A model generated the notes under the pieces. The model saw only the letters and a program-made list of their open reading frames with translations. It ran no database searches and was not told the origin of the DNA. The translations under genes and the position numbers were made by a program. Of a DNA stretch of 64,000 bases, positions 59,919 to 64,000 are shown piece by piece. The stretch lies in the NCBI RefSeq assembly GCF_017377395.1, contig NZ_CP061800.1, positions 3,555,633-3,619,632 of the forward strand, written 5' to 3'. Position 1 is the stretch's first letter, and the number at the start of each line of letters is the position of its first letter. The stretch comes from Desulfonema magnum (GTDB taxonomy: Bacteria; Desulfobacterota; Desulfobacteria; Desulfobacterales; 4be13).

Positions 59919-61100
59919 TTACTTACCGGATTCTGCTGAATGGACTTTTATAATTTCAAGCAAAAGCCCTGTTGTCCGCACCATGTCATCCAGAGCCACA
60001 GATTCCCGAACTGTGTGCATATCCTTCATTCCCGTGCCAAGGACGCCGGTCATAATGCCTTTTTTAAAAAATACATTCGCGTCCGCTCCCCCGCCGGTTA
60101 TCTTTGTAACCATTTTTCGTCCGAGATTTGAGGCTGCTTTCCGGGCAAGTCTTACAACAGGATGGTCGTCAGGAATATATGTAGGGGAAAAATCTCTTTC
60201 CACCTGGATGTCCACCCGGGGAAGCATTTTATCAGACGAAAAATCTGTTCCGCTCTGAGGTTCCGACTTGGAAACAGAATGCCAGTCTTCAATCACAGCC
60301 TTAAATGAAGATACGATTTTATTTGTAATCTTAGACAATTTTTTTTCATCATGGCTCCGGGTCTCCCCTTTGACTGTTACAAGATTCGGTACAATATTGG
60401 TTGCAATTCCGCCCTCAATAATACCAATGTTGCATGTGGTTTCATGGTCAATTCTGCCAATTTCAAGTCCGGCAATGGCTTTGCATGCAAGGGTGATGGC
60501 ATTGATTCCCTTTTCAGGGGCTGCTCCTGCATGGGCGTCTTTGCCATGAATTTTGAATTCAAGCCGGTCCGACCCTGGCGCACGGGTGACAATTCCTTCT
60601 GTGTCCGTAGCATCCAGTGCGTAACCATAAGTTGCCGTAATCAGATTATGATCAAGATGCTTTGCCCCTAACAGTCCGGTTTCCTCACAAATTGTAAAGA
60701 CAAGCTCAAGCGGCCCGTAAGGCAGATTGTTTTCCTGAAGAACCCTTATGGTTTCCAAAAGGATGGCAATTGCGCTTTTATCGTCCGCTCCCAGGATTGT
60801 TGTCCCGTTGCTTGTAAATACGCCGTCTTTTAGTACAGGAGTGATGCCCTTGCCCGGTTCAACCGTATCCATATGAGCATTCAGAAGAAGGGGCGGGGCC
60901 TGGACAGTTCCCCTGAATCTGGCAATAAGGTTTCCTGTGTTGCTTCCCACCTTTTCACCGGCACTGTCAACAACAGTCTCAGCACCTAAATCCTCAAGTA
61001 TCTTTTTGATTTCATCACAAATATCACCTTCATTTTTTGTTACACTGTCAATTTTGACAAGAAATTTAAATGTTTCTGCTAATCTGTCGCTGTTTATCAT
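59919..61100 (-). CDS. M20-family peptidase (PepT-like)
   Basis: From ATG 61100 the protein has 393 residues. Metal-binding and catalytic segments are LLNAHMDTVEPGKG (His, Asp), TILGADDKSAIAIL (bridging Asp), FTICEETGLLGAKHLD (catalytic Glu-Glu) and GGGADANVFFKKG near the end, with a dimerisation domain in between (FKIHGKDAHAG...). This is the order of M20 PepT/CPG2-like aminopeptidases, which hydrolyse small peptides in the cytosol using two zinc ions. An upstream in-frame extension of 50 codons is translated repeat (CTTCGTGCCTT type) and is excluded. A TTTTTTCTGTTTTCC purine-poor region makes the ribosome site weak: AAGGAAAACAG lies about 8 nt before the ATG. Confidence 0.92.
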   Translation of the reverse strand: MINSDRLAETFKFLVKIDSVTKNEGDICDEIKKILEDLGAETVVDSAGEKVGSNTGNLIARFRGTVQAPPLLLNAHMDTVEPGKGITPVLKDGVFTSNGTTILGADDKSAIAILLETIRVLQENNLPYGPLELVFTICEETGLLGAKHLDHNLITATYGYALDATDTEGIVTRAPGSDRLEFKIHGKDAHAGAAPEKGINAITLACKAIAGLEIGRIDHETTCNIGIIEGGIATNIVPNLVTVKGETRSHDEKKLSKITNKIVSSFKAVIEDWHSVSKSEPQSGTDFSSDKMLPRVDIQVERDFSPTYIPDDHPVVRLARKAASNLGRKMVTKITGGGADANVFFKKGIMTGVLGTGMKDMHTVRESVALDDMVRTTGLLLEIIKVHSAESGK

Positions 61101-61154
61101 TTTTTCTGTTTTCCTTTTTACTCGATGTTCAAGTTTTTTGTACCTGGCTATGTA

Positions 61155-61262
61155 AAAATGCCACAAAGACACGAAGACACAAAGACACACAAAGAACCTT
61201 CGTGAGACTTCGTGAGACTTCGTGCCTTTGTGCCTTCGTGGCAGTGACACAAAGACACTCCC
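61155..61262. repeat. CTTCGTGCCTTCGTGGCA-type repeat, second copy
   Basis: The sequence GCCACAAAGACACGAAGACAC, trimmed here to its character, continues to CGTGCCTTCGTGGCAGTG. Units of CTTCGTGAGA are tandemly repeated within. It resembles 40998-41090 and again sits directly 5' of a gene. Confidence 0.75.
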
Positions 61263-61414
61263 GGATAATATCCCGGGTTAAAAATTGCCAGTGAACTCGG
61301 TCAGCGGAAAAAAACTTGAACATCGAGTTTTTAAAAATAGCCATAAGGGAACTCCATATAAACGGGCATGACCTGCCGCTCACAACAAATGATGAAAGTT
61401 TTATAATTTTTTCC

Positions 61415-61550
61415 TAACACTTAGCACCTAACACCTAACACTTAGCACCTAACACCTAACACTTAGCACCTAACACTTAGCACCTAACACCTAACACTTA
61501 ACACCTAAAACCTAACACCTAACACCTAACACCTAACACTTAACACTTTC
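61415..61550. repeat. 7-bp array (TAACACC/TTAGCACC)n
   Basis: About eighteen units of CTAACAC with TTAGCAC variants. No facing GGTGTTA array is present here, unlike at the other four loci. It lies about 100 bp upstream of the tRNA-Sec gene. Confidence 0.8.
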
Positions 61551-61647
61551 ATAAAATCATTGACAAAAAGAAAAATAATATATTATAATAATTTTTTTAA
61601 GCAGGAAAAGAGAATAAAAAATTAGCTTTTTTAGACTGTTATGTAAC

Positions 61648-61745
61648 GGAAGTGCGCAGCTCACTGGTGGGGCTCCCGGACTTCAAATCCGGTGTGGGGC
61701 GTTAAAACCGTCCCGGGTGGGTTCGATTCCCATGCACTTCCGCCA
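61648..61745 (+). tRNA. selC: tRNA-Sec (anticodon TCA)
   Basis: The 98-nt gene has an 8-bp acceptor stem (GGAAGTGC with GCACTTCC), discriminator G and encoded CCA (61743-61745). The anticodon arm CCGGACTTCAAATCCGG presents TCA, which reads UGA. The long variable arm (TGTGGGGC...ACCGTCCCG) and T arm GGGTGGGTTCGATTCCC-like are typical of bacterial selenocysteine tRNA. The genome therefore decodes UGA as selenocysteine in some genes; selA, selB and selD are not in the window. Confidence 0.95.
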
Positions 61746-61752
61746 TTTTTTG

Positions 61753-61900
61753 TTATTCTTCCAGCAACGCCCTGACTTGGGCGAGGCTGTCATCTGCCTT
61801 TATGTTTTGCAAAAAAACATCTGCAATTTCTTTAAAAAGTGATTCATCACCATCCAATCATCATCAATGATCAACAAACGACCCTGTTTATTTTTTTATG
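61753..61900 (-). pseudogene. Remnant of a receiver-Hpt-type signalling gene
   Basis: The minus strand reads QGRLLIIDDDW, a receiver-domain start, then after a frame change GDESLFKEIADVFLQNIKAD followed by DSLAQVRALLEE and a stop; GDE.LFKEI is typical of Hpt domains. Everything between is deleted. It lies between the tRNA and the hybrid kinase gene and may be a broken paralogue of neighbouring phosphorelay genes. Confidence 0.45.
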
Positions 61901-62152
61901 CTTCATGCTCAATAGTTATAAGTGTTAGATGTCAGGTATCACTCGATAATCAAGTTTTTTGTTTTTGCATTTTTAAATGCTGAATTCTGAAGATGTTTAA
62001 AAATATATGGTAACTCTGCGGCTGACCGGACTGAAAAAATCCCGGTCTGAGAATTATCAATAAATTCAATCAGCCGAAAAAATTTGATTATCGAGTATCA
62101 GGAAAAATACTGAGAGTTTCATATTTCGTTGAGACTCTTTAATTTTCAATTT

Positions 62153-64000
<1,848 letters not shown>

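Overview
The window reads as the chromosome of a sulfate-reducing Desulfobacterota, probably a large-genome Desulfobacterales of the Desulfonema/Desulfococcus kind. This is inferred from gene content only: a tRNA-Sec, CooC-type and RACo-type maturation ATPases of the Wood-Ljungdahl pathway, large secreted dockerin proteins, multi-Rec/Hpt signalling proteins, and very abundant small repeats. No rRNA or core ribosomal operon is present to prove the affiliation.

Layout. 1-7 kb: the end of an EEP-fold phosphatase/nuclease, a nested repeat cluster, a dockerin-bearing kexin-like protease, phosphomannomutase and UppP. 7-20 kb: small HTH and YqaE proteins, RtcB, a ferredoxin-less RACo-like ASKHA protein, a sirtuin, the operon CBS protein-PrmA-MBL hydrolase, an HDAC-like deacetylase, a CooC-like ATPase, then a non-coding AT-rich stretch and a membrane protein. 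20.6-27.7 kb: one 2355-residue MopE-repeat lipoprotein. 28.5-30.1 kb: a tandem repeat array with a nested miniature transposon. 30.5-32.5 kb: panE and panB. 32.5-34.3 kb: gene wreckage (DNA methylase, solute-binding protein, ISKra4 transposase). 34.3-41 kb: a C39/papain-like dockerin protease with its partner, a VOC protein, mannose-6-phosphate isomerase and a trypsin-like dockerin protease. 41-50 kb: a DUF499 ATPase, a Rec-Hpt protein, a divergent Hsp70 and MutL. 51-57.9 kb: glutaminyl cyclase, an uncharacterised ATPase plus partner pair, the toxin-antitoxin pair DarT/DarG, pyrC and pyrB. 58.6-64 kb: lepB, an M20 peptidase, tRNA-Sec and the C-terminal part of a hybrid histidine kinase.

Three themes stand out. 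(1) DarTG lies inside what looks like a single integron gene cassette with a recognisable attC site, apparently inserted directly in front of the start codon of an unrelated two-gene ATPase system downstream of pyrBC. (2) Three different secreted proteases in 40 kb (kexin-like, papain-like, trypsin-like) all end in a dockerin-like module, suggesting assembly on an unseen cohesin scaffold. (3) Intergenic space is colonised by several repeat families: miniature elements with long perfect terminal inverted repeats (one with IS231-like ends and 11-bp target duplications), hairpin elements, and tandem repeats that nearly all have a 7-bp period, some of which have entered reading frames as 7-residue protein repeats. 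Mannose/glycan precursor genes (phosphomannomutase, ManA, UppP) suggest exopolysaccharide or envelope synthesis.
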